DNA of 64,000 nt from the NCBI RefSeq assembly GCF_028656955.1, contig NZ_JAMDGY010000096.1, positions 1 through 64,000 on the forward strand, read 5' to 3'. The notes under the pieces are model-generated. The model did not search any database, was not told the origin of the DNA, and was given only the letters and a program-made list of their open reading frames with translations. Origin of the DNA: Pseudomonas fontis. Its GTDB lineage: Bacteria; Pseudomonadota; Gammaproteobacteria; Pseudomonadales; Pseudomonadaceae. This document shows, piece by piece, positions 17,001 to 25,651 of the stretch (the first letter of the stretch is position 1; each line of letters starts with the position of its first letter). The position numbers were made by a program, and so were the translations under genes.

Positions 17001-17978
17001 TCAGTTGGCGATGAACTTGGCGCTGACGTACGGCGAGTAGTCCGGCAGCACCGCCTCGACCTTGCCTTGCTCTTTAAGGAAGGTGGCGGTGTCGGTGATC
17101 GCCTGGGTGGTCGGCGAACCCAGCGCAGCGACCTGGTCGGCGGCCAGCGGGTAGACGTTGCCTTGCAGCAGGGCCGGAATGTCGCTGGTCTTGGCACCGG
17201 ACAGCTTGGCGACTTTCTCTACATTGCTGGCATTGGCCAGCCAGGCTTGCGGGTCTTTGCGGTAGTCGGCGTAGGCGTCGAGGGTGACCTTGGCGAAGGC
17301 CTTGACGATCTCCGGGTGCTTGGCAGCGAAGTCCTTGCGCACGATCCAGGCATCGAAGGTCGGTGCGCCTTTTTTCGCCAGCTCGCCGGAGGTGATCAGC
17401 ACCTTGCCGTTTTCCTTGGCTACGCCCAAGGCGGGGTCCCATACATAAGTGGCGTCAATGTCGCCGCGCTTCCAGGCGGCAACAATCGCCGGTGGTGCGA
17501 GGTTGAGGATCTGCACTTTGGACGGGTCGATGTTCCACTGTTTCAGCGCGGCCAGCAGGCTGTAGTGGCCGGTGGAGACGAAGGGCACGGCGATCTTCTT
17601 GCCGACCAGGTCCTGCGGTGAGTTGATCCCGGCGCCGTCGCGGGCGACCAAGGCTTCGGCGGCGCCGATCTGGGTGGCGATCAGGAAGGTTTCCACCGGC
17701 AACTTGCGGGTGGCGGCCGCGGCCAGGGGGCTGGAGCCGAGGTAGCCGATCTGCACATCGCCGGAGGCCACGGCGGTGATCACGTCGGCACCGCTGTCGA
17801 ATTTGCGCCAGTCGATGCTGGCCTTGCTGGCTTTTTCGTAGCTGCCGTCGGCCTGGGCCACTTTGGCCGGGTCGACGGTGGTCTGGTAGGCGACGGTCAG
17901 GTCGGCCGCCTGGGCAAACCAGCTGGCGCCGGCGAGGGCCAGGGCGGTAATCAGGCGCAGCGGAGTGTGCAGGGTCAT
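17001..17978 (-). CDS. tauA: Taurine-binding periplasmic protein TauA
   Basis: 325-aa solute-binding protein. A signal peptide of about 24 residues ends WFAQA-ADL, followed by LTVAYQTTVDPAKVAQADGSYEKA, typical of TauA. Start ATG 17978 has an AAGGAG site at ideal spacing; the frame further upstream lacks one. It binds taurine in the periplasm for TauBC and heads the tauABCD operon. The AT-rich DNA at 18030-18075 is the likely promoter, controlled by sulfur supply through CysB-type activation by analogy. Confidence 0.94.
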   Translation of the reverse strand: MTLHTPLRLITALALAGASWFAQAADLTVAYQTTVDPAKVAQADGSYEKASKASIDWRKFDSGADVITAVASGDVQIGYLGSSPLAAAATRKLPVETFLIATQIGAAEALVARDGAGINSPQDLVGKKIAVPFVSTGHYSLLAALKQWNIDPSKVQILNLAPPAIVAAWKRGDIDATYVWDPALGVAKENGKVLITSGELAKKGAPTFDAWIVRKDFAAKHPEIVKAFAKVTLDAYADYRKDPQAWLANASNVEKVAKLSGAKTSDIPALLQGNVYPLAADQVAALGSPTTQAITDTATFLKEQGKVEAVLPDYSPYVSAKFIAN

Positions 17979-18029
17979 GGTGAACTCCTTGTCAGGCGGT
18001 CGGTGAGGATCGAGTGCCAAGAAGACTAG

Positions 18030-18075
18030 ATGATCTAAGAAACTTAATATAAATAACTTTTTAGAATTAGCTTAG
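18030..18075 (-). promoter_or_regulatory. AT-rich promoter patch before tauA
   Basis: About 45 bases of AT-rich DNA (ACTTAATATAAATAACTTTT and following) directly upstream of tauA, matching in character the patches before tcyJ, lsfA and ssuE. Promoter and CysB role are inferred. Confidence 0.35.
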
Positions 18076-18088
18076 GAGCCAAATAGTC

Positions 18089-18184
18089 TGTAGCCGCTGC
18101 CGTCAGGCTGCGCTCGCCTGCAACGCAGGCGCCGCTTTTGGGAGCCCTTGCGGGCTTCAGCGCAGCCTGACGGCAGCGGCTACA
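18089..18184. repeat. 96-bp dispersed inverted-repeat element, copy 1
   Basis: Perfect 26-base arms (18089-18114 and 18159-18184, beginning TGTAGCCGCTGCCGTCAGG) enclose 44 bases that contain a smaller repeat GCCTGCAACGCAGGC. A nearly identical copy is at 63860-63955. It lies between tauA and the divergent porin gene and is distinct from the GTGGGAGCC REP. The remainder of 18021-18529 holds only AT-rich promoter-like DNA. Confidence 0.85.
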
Positions 18185-18219
18185 ACAGCTGGGATTTCCA
18201 GGATGACAGTAAAAAAGCC

Positions 18220-18529
18220 TTCTATTTGATCTAAAAGAGCTGCCAGCAATTTCCTTTAGAAATCAGCCCGCCTGCCGATGATGTCTCCACAGAAATATTT
18301 GGGATATATATCCGAATAATCTGAAAAATTCTGAAATAAGGCTTTTTGGAATTAACCAATAGTCTTTATCCTTGCCCACCTGGGGCGGCGCATTAGACCA
18401 AAGTAGTGAAATGATTCGTTACGATTGACTTGACGGTCACGCTTTGGCGCTAATCGCCCATCGTCACAGAGCGGAGCAGTAGATTCCGCCTTAACGACAC
18501 ACAAGAATTAGAACGTAAAGGAGCAAAAC
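18220..18529 (+). promoter_or_regulatory. AT-rich region upstream of the porin gene
   Basis: No gene is seen here. The DNA is unusually AT-rich around 18225-18370 (CTGAAAAATTCTGAAATAAG and similar), consistent with one or more promoters for the porin gene. A good AAGGAG ribosome site lies at its 3' end. No named operator is recognised. Confidence 0.35.
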
Positions 18530-19864
18530 ATGTACAAGTCCACCTTGGCTATTGCCGTGGCCGTCGGGGTTCTGGCCCAGCAAGCAGGTGCTGCCGGTTT
18601 CGTAGAAGACAGCAAGGCCAGCGTTACTGCCCGTAACTTCTATATCAACCAGGACAACCGCAACAACCTGGCGGGTTCGACCAACAACAAGCCATCCAAG
18701 CAGGAAGAGTGGGGCCAAGGCTTCATCTTCAACTTCACCTCGGGCTACACCCAAGGCACCGTTGGTTTCGGTATCGATGCCATCGGTCTGGCCGGTTTCC
18801 GCCTGGATTCGGGCAAGGGCACTGCCTACAACAAGAACAGCGTCAACAAAGGCGGCCTGGTCTTCCCAAGCGACAGCGATGGTCGTGCGGTTGAAGACTT
18901 CAGCAGCCTGGGCCTGACCGGCAAGGTCAAGTTCTCGAAAACTGTTGCACAGATCGGCACCCTGATGCCGAAGCTGCCGGTCGTTAACTACAACGACGGT
19001 CGCCTGCTGCCACAGACCTTCGAAGGTGGTCAGATCACCTCCAACGAGATCGACAACCTGACCCTGGTCGGCGGTAAGCTGGAACACGCCAAAGGCCGTA
19101 ACTCGACCAACAACGAGTCGCTGGCTATCGCCGGTGCGGGCGGCGCTGCAGGCGTGCGTAGCAATGCGTTCTACTACGCAGGTGCTGACTACAAGATCAC
19201 CAAGGACCTGCTGGCTCAGTACTACTACGGCAACCTGGACGACTTCTACAAACAGCACTTCCTGGGCCTGACCCACAACCTGGCACTGCCAGTGGGTAGC
19301 CTGAAGTCTGACCTGCGTTACTTCTACAGCGATTCGGATGGCAAGAATGCCAGCGCTGAAGGCCGTCTGGCTGGCTACAAGGCTTCTGGCTACCAGAACA
19401 ACGGTGAAGTTGATAACCGTACCTGGAGCGCCAAGTTCACCTACAGCCTGCAAGGCCACGCGCTGAGCGCCGGTTACCAGCGTATCAACGGTACCAGCGA
19501 CTTCCCGTTCCTGAACCAGGGTGACGGTTCGTCCAGCTACCTGATCACCGACGTACAGATCGGCAAGTTCCAGCGTGCAGGCGAGCGTACCTGGCTGGCG
19601 CAATATGCCTATGACTTCGCGGCCATCGGCGTACCAGGCCTGACCACTTCGGTGATCTACCTGAAAGGCACCAACATCAACGCGGCACAGAGCGACCGTT
19701 CCGAGTGGGAGCGCGACTTCACCCTGGGCTACGTGATTCCAGAAGGGACCCTCAAAGGTCTGGGCCTGGCGTGGCGTAACGCTTCGCTGCGCTCCGAAGC
19801 CGCGGGCCAGCGCGACCAGGACGAGAACCGTCTGATCGTCAGCTACACCTACAACTTCCTGTAA
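18530..19864 (+). CDS. OprD-family outer-membrane porin
   Basis: 444-aa outer-membrane channel. Signal peptide about residues 1-22 (MYKSTLAIAVAVG...GAAG), then the OprD-family opening GFVEDSKASVTARNFYINQD, regular amphipathic beta-strands with aromatic girdles, and a C-terminal strand RLIVSYTYNFL. OprD-type porins pass small anionic or amino-acid-like substrates. Its place between tau and lsfA-ssu suggests uptake of sulfonates or sulfate esters, but substrate cannot be read from sequence. Codon use is strongly biased, as expected for an abundant protein. It has its own promoter region and a strong terminator. Confidence 0.88.
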   Translation: MYKSTLAIAVAVGVLAQQAGAAGFVEDSKASVTARNFYINQDNRNNLAGSTNNKPSKQEEWGQGFIFNFTSGYTQGTVGFGIDAIGLAGFRLDSGKGTAYNKNSVNKGGLVFPSDSDGRAVEDFSSLGLTGKVKFSKTVAQIGTLMPKLPVVNYNDGRLLPQTFEGGQITSNEIDNLTLVGGKLEHAKGRNSTNNESLAIAGAGGAAGVRSNAFYYAGADYKITKDLLAQYYYGNLDDFYKQHFLGLTHNLALPVGSLKSDLRYFYSDSDGKNASAEGRLAGYKASGYQNNGEVDNRTWSAKFTYSLQGHALSAGYQRINGTSDFPFLNQGDGSSSYLITDVQIGKFQRAGERTWLAQYAYDFAAIGVPGLTTSVIYLKGTNINAAQSDRSEWERDFTLGYVIPEGTLKGLGLAWRNASLRSEAAGQRDQDENRLIVSYTYNFL

Positions 19865-19881
19865 TACGGTCGTTGCAAGAG

Positions 19882-19910
19882 AAGCCCCGCCCACGTGCGG
19901 GGCTTTTTTT
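19882..19910 (+). terminator. Intrinsic terminator after the porin gene
   Basis: Stem AAGCCCCGC/GCGGGGCTT followed by a run of T, 18 bases after the porin stop codon. Confidence 0.92.
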
Positions 19911-19914
19911 CGCC

Positions 19915-19975
19915 TGTAATTTGATAGTTCTTATGGTTATAAATAAATCGATATTTATTCTTTTTACTTTTACGC
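19915..19975 (+). promoter_or_regulatory. AT-rich promoter patch before lsfA
   Basis: AT-rich stretch (GGTTATAAATAAATCGATAT and flanks) about 50-110 bases before the lsfA start, of the same kind as at the other sulfur genes. Inferred promoter, possibly CysB-dependent. Confidence 0.35.
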
Positions 19976-20023
19976 GGCAACAGGCAGAGTGAAGCCATAA
20001 CGAACCTCGCAAGGAGCCGCAGC

Positions 20024-20662
20024 ATGAGCCTCAGACTTGGCGACATCGCCCCCGATTTCGAACAGGATTCCAGTGCCGGGAAGATCCGCTTCCACGAATG
20101 GCTGGGCGACAGCTGGGGCGTGTTGTTCTCGCACCCGGCCGACTTCACCCCGGTGTGCACCACCGAGCTGGGGTTCACCGCCAAGCTCAAGGACCAGTTT
20201 GCCGAGCGTGGGGTCAAGGCCATTGCGCTGTCGGTCGACCCGGTGGATTCGCACCACCGCTGGATCGAAGACATCAATGAAACCCAGGGCACCACAGTCA
20301 ACTTCCCGATCCTGGCCGATGCCGATCGCAAGGTCTCGGACCTGTACGACCTGATCCACCCCAATGCCAGCGACACGCTGACCGTGCGCTCGTTGTTCGT
20401 GATCGATCCGCACAAGAAGATTCGCCTGACCATCACCTACCCGGCGAGTACCGGGCGCAATTTCCATGAAATTCTGCGGGTGATCGACTCGTTGCAACTG
20501 ACCGACAACCACAAGGTCGCCACCCCCGCCAACTGGCAGGACGGTGACGAGGTGGTGATCGTGCCGTCGCTCAAGGACGAGGACGAAATCAAGCGCCGCT
20601 TCCCCAAGGGCTACCGTGCGGTCAAGCCGTACCTGCGCCTGACACCGCAGCCCAATCGTTGA
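20024..20662 (+). CDS. lsfA: 1-Cys peroxiredoxin LsfA
   Basis: 212-aa peroxiredoxin of the Prx6 (1-Cys) class, reducing hydrogen and organic peroxides. The peroxidatic cysteine is C45 in HPADFTPVCTTELG; no resolving cysteine is seen, as the class requires. The family name comes from 'low sulfur': in Pseudomonas the gene is induced when cells grow on sulfonates, probably because reduced flavin used by SsuD-type enzymes makes peroxide. It precedes ssuE but has its own terminator (20687-20712). Confidence 0.94.
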   Translation: MSLRLGDIAPDFEQDSSAGKIRFHEWLGDSWGVLFSHPADFTPVCTTELGFTAKLKDQFAERGVKAIALSVDPVDSHHRWIEDINETQGTTVNFPILADADRKVSDLYDLIHPNASDTLTVRSLFVIDPHKKIRLTITYPASTGRNFHEILRVIDSLQLTDNHKVATPANWQDGDEVVIVPSLKDEDEIKRRFPKGYRAVKPYLRLTPQPNR

Positions 20663-20686
20663 TTTTTTAGCCATGCAGGGAATTTT

Positions 20687-20712
20687 GGGCCGTTTCGACG
20701 GCCCTTTTTTTT
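20687..20712 (+). terminator. Intrinsic terminator after lsfA
   Basis: Stem GGGCCGT/ACGGCCC with a TTCG tetraloop and eight T, 24 bases after the lsfA stop. A half REP core (GCCGGCAAGGCC) follows at 20731-20742. Confidence 0.93.
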
Positions 20713-20743
20713 GCCTGTTGGGGGCTCATTGCCGGCAAGGCCT

Positions 20744-20800
20744 CTAATAGATCCAAATAGAATAAACAAATGAATAAATATGATTTATGGGTATATGCGG
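20744..20800 (+). promoter_or_regulatory. AT-rich promoter patch before the ssu operon
   Basis: AT-rich run (CCAAATAGAATAAACAAATG and following) between the lsfA terminator and ssuE. It must contain the ssu promoter, since the terminator separates the two units. A CysB site is expected from known ssu regulation but not proven by sequence. Confidence 0.4.
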
Positions 20801-20847
20801 TGAGCTGTTAAGGTCACCTCTCAAGTACAGGATCAAGGAAGCACTTC

Positions 20848-21441
20848 ATGCTGGTTGTATCTCTCGGCGGCAGCCCCAGCCAGCGTTCGCGTACTGCGGT
20901 ACTGCTTGAGCGTTCGCGCCAATGGCTGCAACGCCTGGGTGTTGAAGTGGTGACCTTCCAGGTGCGCGACTTCCCGGCCGAAGACCTGCTGCATGCGCGT
21001 TTCGACAGCCCGATCGTGCAGCACTTTTTGCAACTGGTGGAACAGGCCGACGGCCTGATCGTGGCCACCCCGGTGTACAAGGCGTCCTTCGCCGGTGCCC
21101 TGAAAACCCTGCTCGACCTGCTGCCCGAACGCGCCTTGCAGCACAAGGTGATCCTGCCTATCGCCACCGGTGGCAGCATCGCCCACATGCTCGCGGTGGA
21201 CTACGCGCTCAAGCCGGTGCTCTCGGCGTTGAAGGCCGAGGAGACCCTGCAAGGGATCTTTGCCGACGACAGCCAGATCGCCTACGGCGAAGGCAGCGCC
21301 GCCGCGCAACTGGCGCCGGCGCTGGAGCAACGCCTGGAAGAATCGCTGCAACAGTTTCACCGCGCCCTGGCTCGCCGACCGCAACCGGTCGCGCCCGGTG
21401 TGCTCAACGAACGTCTGCTCAGTGCTCGCTGGAGCATCTGA
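20848..21441 (+). CDS. ssuE: NAD(P)H-dependent FMN reductase SsuE
   Basis: 197-aa flavodoxin-fold reductase that supplies FMNH2 to the alkanesulfonate monooxygenase SsuD. The phosphate loop SLGGSPSQRSRTAVLLE is at the N terminus, and GLIVATPVYKASFAGALKTLLDLLP forms the isoalloxazine contact typical of SsuE. First gene of ssuEADCBF. It may also feed the LLM monooxygenase at 2693-4099, which has no reductase of its own in the window. Confidence 0.94.
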   Translation: MLVVSLGGSPSQRSRTAVLLERSRQWLQRLGVEVVTFQVRDFPAEDLLHARFDSPIVQHFLQLVEQADGLIVATPVYKASFAGALKTLLDLLPERALQHKVILPIATGGSIAHMLAVDYALKPVLSALKAEETLQGIFADDSQIAYGEGSAAAQLAPALEQRLEESLQQFHRALARRPQPVAPGVLNERLLSARWSI

Positions 21442-21535
21442 GGCCCGCTAACCGTTTCATCGTTTGCCCCCACCTTACTCGCCCGCCAACGGGCAAGCAG
21501 GTGCAGCCTGAACCCAACCGCAAAAGGAGAGCGCT

Positions 21536-22501
21536 ATGCGCACTGTCATTTTGCGTCGTGGTCTGGTCGCTCTGTTTGCTGCGGCTGTGTCCTTCGGCGC
21601 CATCACCCAAGCTCAAGCCGATACCCTGCGTATCGGTTATCAGAAGTACGGCACCCTGGTGCTGCTCAAGGCCAAGGGCACCCTGGAAAAACGTCTCGCC
21701 GCCCAAGGCGTGCAGGTGCAATGGACCGAATTCCCCGGTGGCCCGCAACTGCTCGAAGGCCTGAACGTCGGCTCGATCGATTTCGGCGTGACCGGCGAAA
21801 CGCCGCCGGTGTTTGCCCAGGCCGCTGGTGCCGACCTGCTCTACGTCGCCTATGAACCGCCGGCGCCGCACAGCGAAGCGATCCTGGTGCCCAAGGGGTC
21901 GCCGATCCAGTCGGTGAAGGAACTCAAAGGCAAGAAGGTCGTGCTCAACAAAGGCTCCAACGTGCACTACCTGCTGGTGCGTGCCCTGGAAGACGCCGGC
22001 CTCAAGTACAGCGACATCACCACGGTGTTCCTGCCGCCCGCCGATGCCCGCGCCGCCTTCGAGCGTGGCAGCGTCGATGCCTGGGTGATCTGGGACCCGT
22101 ACCAGGCTGCCGCCGAACAGCAGTTGCAAGCGCGCACCTTGCGCGACGGCAAGGGCATCGTCGACAACCATCAGTTCTACCTGGCGACCAAGCCTTACGC
22201 ACAGCAGCACCCCGAAGTGATCAGCGCCCTGGTCGATGAAGTGCGCGCCGTGGGCGAGTGGTCGCAGGCCAACCCGCAGGAGGTCACCGACCAGGTGGCA
22301 CCGCTGCTCGGCCTGCCTGCCGACATCACCCTGACCTCGGTGAAGCGCCAGGGCTATGGCGCCCACTTCATCACCCCGGAGGTGGTCAGTGCGCAGCAGA
22401 AGATCGCCGACACCTTCCACACCCTGAAGCTGATTCCCAAGCCCCTGAGCATCAGGGACGTGATCTGGACGCCACCGGCCAAGGTCGCCACGGCGCCTTG
22501 A
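21536..22501 (+). CDS. ssuA: Aliphatic sulfonate-binding protein SsuA
   Basis: 321-aa periplasmic binding protein. Signal peptide of about 28 residues (basic start, hydrophobic core, AITQAQA-DTL). Then LRIGYQKYGTLVLLKAKGTLEKRL and the GETPPVFAQAAGADLLYVA segment common to sulfonate-binding proteins. It delivers alkanesulfonates to SsuBC. An AAAAGGAG site precedes the ATG; 94 bp separate it from ssuE and contain no terminator. Confidence 0.94.
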   Translation: MRTVILRRGLVALFAAAVSFGAITQAQADTLRIGYQKYGTLVLLKAKGTLEKRLAAQGVQVQWTEFPGGPQLLEGLNVGSIDFGVTGETPPVFAQAAGADLLYVAYEPPAPHSEAILVPKGSPIQSVKELKGKKVVLNKGSNVHYLLVRALEDAGLKYSDITTVFLPPADARAAFERGSVDAWVIWDPYQAAAEQQLQARTLRDGKGIVDNHQFYLATKPYAQQHPEVISALVDEVRAVGEWSQANPQEVTDQVAPLLGLPADITLTSVKRQGYGAHFITPEVVSAQQKIADTFHTLKLIPKPLSIRDVIWTPPAKVATAP

Positions 22502-22560
22502 CGTTTTGCCCGCGCCGGGGCGCCGCCCCGGTTTGCGCCACCCCTTAGGAGACAACTCCA

Positions 22561-23709
22561 ATGAGCCTCAACGTATTCTGGTTTCTTCCCACCCATGGCG
22601 ACGGCCACTACCTGGGCACCGCCGACGGTGCGCGCGCGGTCGATCACGGTTACCTGCAACAGATCGCCCAGGCGGCGGACCGCCTTGGCTTTGGCGGCGT
22701 ACTGATCCCCACCGGGCGTTCCTGCGAGGACTCCTGGCTCGTAGCCGCGTCGCTGATTCCGGTCACCCAGCGCCTGAAGTTCCTGGTCGCCCTGCGCCCG
22801 GGGATCATCTCGCCGACCGTGGCGGCGCGTCAGGCGGCGACCCTGGATCGCCTGTCCAACGGCCGTGCACTGTTCAACCTGGTGACCGGTGGCGACCCGG
22901 AAGAACTGTCCGGCGACGGCCTGTTCCTCAGCCATGAAGAGCGCTACCAGGCCTCGGTGGAATTCACCCGCATCTGGCGCCGGGTGCTGGAAGGGGAAAC
23001 CGTCGACTATGACGGCCAGCACATCACCGTGAAGGGCGCCAAGCTGCTCTATCCGCCGATCCAGCAACCGCGTCCGCCGCTGTATTTCGGTGGCTCTTCA
23101 GAGGCCGCGCAAGACCTCGCCGCCGAACAGGTCGAGCTGTACCTGACCTGGGGCGAGCCGCCAGCGGCAGTCGCCGAGAAAATCGAGCAAGTACGCGCCA
23201 AGGCCGCCAAGCAGGGCCGTAGCGTGCGCTTCGGCATTCGTCTGCACGTCATCGTGCGGGAAACCAACGCTGAAGCCTGGCAGGCCGCCGAGCGCCTGAT
23301 CTCGCACCTGGACGACGACACCATTGCCCGCGCCCAGGCGTCGCTGGCGCGGTTCGACTCGGTGGGCCAGCAACGCATGGCGGCGCTGCATGGCGGCAAC
23401 CGCGACAACCTGGAAGTCAGCCCCAATCTCTGGGCCGGGGTCGGCCTGGTGCGTGGGGGTGCCGGCACCGCACTGGTGGGTGATGGCCCGACTGTCGCGG
23501 CGCGGGTCAAGGAGTATGCCGACCTGGGCATCGACACCTTCATCTTCTCCGGTTATCCACACCTTGAAGAGTCCTACCGGGTAGCCGAACTGCTGTTCCC
23601 GCATCTGGATATCGAACAGCCTGAAGTGCCGAAAAGCGCGGGCTACGTGAGCCCGTTTGGCGAGATGGTGGCCAACGACATCCTGCCCAAATCCGCTGCA
23701 CAGCGCTGA
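22561..23709 (+). CDS. ssuD: FMNH2-dependent alkanesulfonate monooxygenase SsuD
   Basis: 382-aa LLM-fold monooxygenase cleaving alkanesulfonates to aldehyde and sulfite with O2 and FMNH2 from SsuE. Landmarks are NVFWFLPTHGDGHYLGT at the start, IPTGRSCEDSWLVAASLIP (conserved cysteine), the SNGRALFNLVTGGDPEELSGDG loop and YFGGSSEAAQDLAAEQVE. Length matches E. coli SsuD. It sits between SsuA and the permease, the order usual in Pseudomonas. Confidence 0.95.
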   Translation: MSLNVFWFLPTHGDGHYLGTADGARAVDHGYLQQIAQAADRLGFGGVLIPTGRSCEDSWLVAASLIPVTQRLKFLVALRPGIISPTVAARQAATLDRLSNGRALFNLVTGGDPEELSGDGLFLSHEERYQASVEFTRIWRRVLEGETVDYDGQHITVKGAKLLYPPIQQPRPPLYFGGSSEAAQDLAAEQVELYLTWGEPPAAVAEKIEQVRAKAAKQGRSVRFGIRLHVIVRETNAEAWQAAERLISHLDDDTIARAQASLARFDSVGQQRMAALHGGNRDNLEVSPNLWAGVGLVRGGAGTALVGDGPTVAARVKEYADLGIDTFIFSGYPHLEESYRVAELLFPHLDIEQPEVPKSAGYVSPFGEMVANDILPKSAAQR

Positions 23710-23719
23710 GGGTCGGGTC

Positions 23720-24514
23720 ATGAGTCGTCCTTCAACGCCGTGGCCGCAACGCCTCGCGCCCTGGGCCCTGCCGGTGCTGTTGCTGGCAGTCTGGCAACTG
23801 GCGGTCAGCGCAGGCTGGTTGTCGACGCGGATTCTCCCGGCACCCAGCGCGGTAGTCAGTGCCGGTGTCGAGTTGGTGCGCAGCGGGGAAATCTGGACCC
23901 ACCTGGCGATCAGTGGCTGGCGTGCCGGCCTGGGCTTCGTCATCGGCGGCAGTATCGGCCTGGTGCTGGGTTTTATCACTGGCCTGTCGACCTGGGGCGA
24001 GCGCCTGCTCGACAGCTCGGTGCAGATGATCCGCAACTTGCCGCACCTGGCGCTGATCCCGTTGGTGATCCTGTGGTTCGGGATCGACGAGTCGGCGAAG
24101 ATCTTCCTGGTGGCCCTGGGCACTTTGTTCCCGATCTACCTGAACACCTATCACGGTATTCGCAACGTCGACCCGGCGCTGGTGGAGATGGCGCGCAGTT
24201 ATGGCTTGAGCGGGTTTGCCCTGTTCCGCCAGGTGATCCTGCCGGGTGCCTTGCCTTCGATCCTGGTCGGGGTGCGCTTTGCACTGGGCTTCATGTGGCT
24301 GACGCTGATCGTGGCCGAGACCATCTCGGCCAACGCCGGCATCGGTTACCTGGCGATGAATGCGCGCGAGTTCCTGCAGACCGACGTGGTGGTGCTGGCG
24401 ATCGTCTTGTACGCAGTGCTTGGCAAGCTGGCCGACCTGGCGGCGCGAGGGCTTGAGCGGGTGTGGCTGCGCTGGCACCCGGCCTATCAGGTCGTAAGGG
24501 GGGACGGCCAATGA
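23720..24514 (+). CDS. ssuC: Alkanesulfonate ABC transporter permease SsuC
   Basis: 264-aa permease with about six membrane segments and the EAA loop VEMARSYGLSGFALFRQVILPGALPSILVGVRFALG. I start at ATG 23720 (MSRPSTPWPQ), 10 bases after the ssuD stop; the frame open further upstream lies inside ssuD. The stop overlaps the ssuB start as ATGA. It forms the inner-membrane path for sulfonates. Confidence 0.94.
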   Translation: MSRPSTPWPQRLAPWALPVLLLAVWQLAVSAGWLSTRILPAPSAVVSAGVELVRSGEIWTHLAISGWRAGLGFVIGGSIGLVLGFITGLSTWGERLLDSSVQMIRNLPHLALIPLVILWFGIDESAKIFLVALGTLFPIYLNTYHGIRNVDPALVEMARSYGLSGFALFRQVILPGALPSILVGVRFALGFMWLTLIVAETISANAGIGYLAMNAREFLQTDVVVLAIVLYAVLGKLADLAARGLERVWLRWHPAYQVVRGDGQ

Positions 24515-25323
24515 GCATTCTCAAGGAACAACCTCCACGCCTGCTGCGCGGGATCCCGCTGGCCGTGCGCAATGTGCAGAAAACCTTTGGCCAGCGGCAG
24601 GTGCTGCGCGATATCGACCTGCATATTCCGGCCGGTCAGTTCGTGGCAATCGTTGGTCGCAGTGGTTGTGGCAAGAGCACCTTGCTGCGCTTGCTGGCGG
24701 GGCTGGATCTGCCCAGCGGCGGGGATCTGCTGGCGGGCAGCGCGCCGTTGAGCGAGGCGCGCGAAGATACCCGGCTGATGTTCCAGGAGGCGCGCCTGCT
24801 GCCCTGGAAGCGGGTGATCGACAACGTCGGCCTGGGCCTGGACGGCAACTGGCGGCCTCGCGCGCTGGAAGCGCTGGAGGCGGTCGGTTTGGCGGACCGT
24901 GCCAATGAATGGCCGGCGGCCTTGTCGGGCGGACAGAAGCAGCGTGTGGCCCTGGCCCGTGCGTTGATTCACCAGCCGCGCCTGCTGTTGCTGGACGAAC
25001 CGCTAGGGGCGCTGGATGCGCTGACCCGCATCGAGATGCAGCAATTGATTGAAAAGCTCTGGCGCCAGCACGGTTTTACCGTGTTGCTGGTGACCCACGA
25101 TGTGAGCGAGGCGGTGGCAGTGGCCGACCGGGTGATCCTGATCGAGGACGGCGCCGTCGGCCTGGACCTGGTGGTGGAGTTGCCGCGTCCGCGGGTGCGC
25201 GGATCGCATCGGCTGGCGGCGTTGGAAAGTGAAGTATTGAACCGTGTTCTGTCGGTGCCGGGCACGCCGCCCGAGCCTGAACCTGTAGCCCCTTTGCCCA
25301 CGCAGTTGCGTTGGGCGCATTGA
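24511..25323 (+). CDS. ssuB: Alkanesulfonate ABC transporter ATPase SsuB
   Basis: 270-aa ATPase. Walker A GRSGCGKS at residues 49-56, the Q-loop segment MFQEARLLPWKRVIDNVGLGL, signature LSGGQKQRVALARAL and Walker B LLLLDEPLGALDALTR. ATG 24511 overlaps the ssuC stop. A 35-residue C-terminal tail rich in Pro and Glu follows the core domain. It energises sulfonate import with SsuC and SsuA. Confidence 0.94.
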   Translation: MSILKEQPPRLLRGIPLAVRNVQKTFGQRQVLRDIDLHIPAGQFVAIVGRSGCGKSTLLRLLAGLDLPSGGDLLAGSAPLSEAREDTRLMFQEARLLPWKRVIDNVGLGLDGNWRPRALEALEAVGLADRANEWPAALSGGQKQRVALARALIHQPRLLLLDEPLGALDALTRIEMQQLIEKLWRQHGFTVLLVTHDVSEAVAVADRVILIEDGAVGLDLVVELPRPRVRGSHRLAALESEVLNRVLSVPGTPPEPEPVAPLPTQLRWAH

Positions 25324-25348
25324 CCTCTATTTAGAAAGGAACCTGAAG

Positions 25349-25564
25349 ATGACCATCAAAGCGATCAACGTACGTAACCAGTTCAAGGGCACCGTGAAGG
25401 AAATCCTCGAAGGGCCGGTGTTGTCGGAAATCGACGTGCAGACGGCGTCGGGGGTAGTGACCTCGGTGATCACCACGCGCTCGGTGAAAGAGCTGGAGTT
25501 GACCATTGGCAGTGAAGTGATTGCCTTTGTGAAGTCGACTGAAGTGTCGATTGCCAAGCTCTGA
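25349..25564 (+). CDS. ssuF: SsuF, TOBE/Mop-domain protein
   Basis: 71-aa single Mop (molybdopterin or molybdate-binding TOBE) domain: MTIKAINVRNQFKGTVKEIL...VTSVITTRSVKELELTIGSEVIAFVKSTEVSIAKL, the standard molbindin pattern. In Pseudomonas the homologue is the last gene of the ssu operon and is needed for sulfonate and sulfate-ester growth, though its role there is not clear. It has an AAAGGAACC ribosome site 25 bases after the ssuB stop. Confidence 0.93.
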   Translation: MTIKAINVRNQFKGTVKEILEGPVLSEIDVQTASGVVTSVITTRSVKELELTIGSEVIAFVKSTEVSIAKL

Positions 25565-25570
25565 CAGGTT

Positions 25571-25636
25571 GGCAAGGCCAGCTCCCACAGAGGCCATGTG
25601 GCACTGAACGCTGTGGGAGCCGGCCTTGCCGGCGAT
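25571..25636. repeat. REP element pair (one arm degenerate)
   Basis: GGCAAGGCCAGCTCCCACA (25571-25589, one change from the consensus) and a full inverted core at 25612-25636 lie between the convergent ends of ssuF and the TetR gene. Confidence 0.82.
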
Positions 25637-25651
25637 GAGGGCTGCGCAGTA

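Noticed and set aside
12414..18020. Choline-O-sulfate link between betT and the taurine genes
   Set aside because: No choline sulfatase gene is present; adjacency alone does not support it.
18491..19894. 467-codon open frame antisense to the porin gene
   Set aside because: Covers the whole porin and its terminator; no motif, and the sense frame has clear OprD features.
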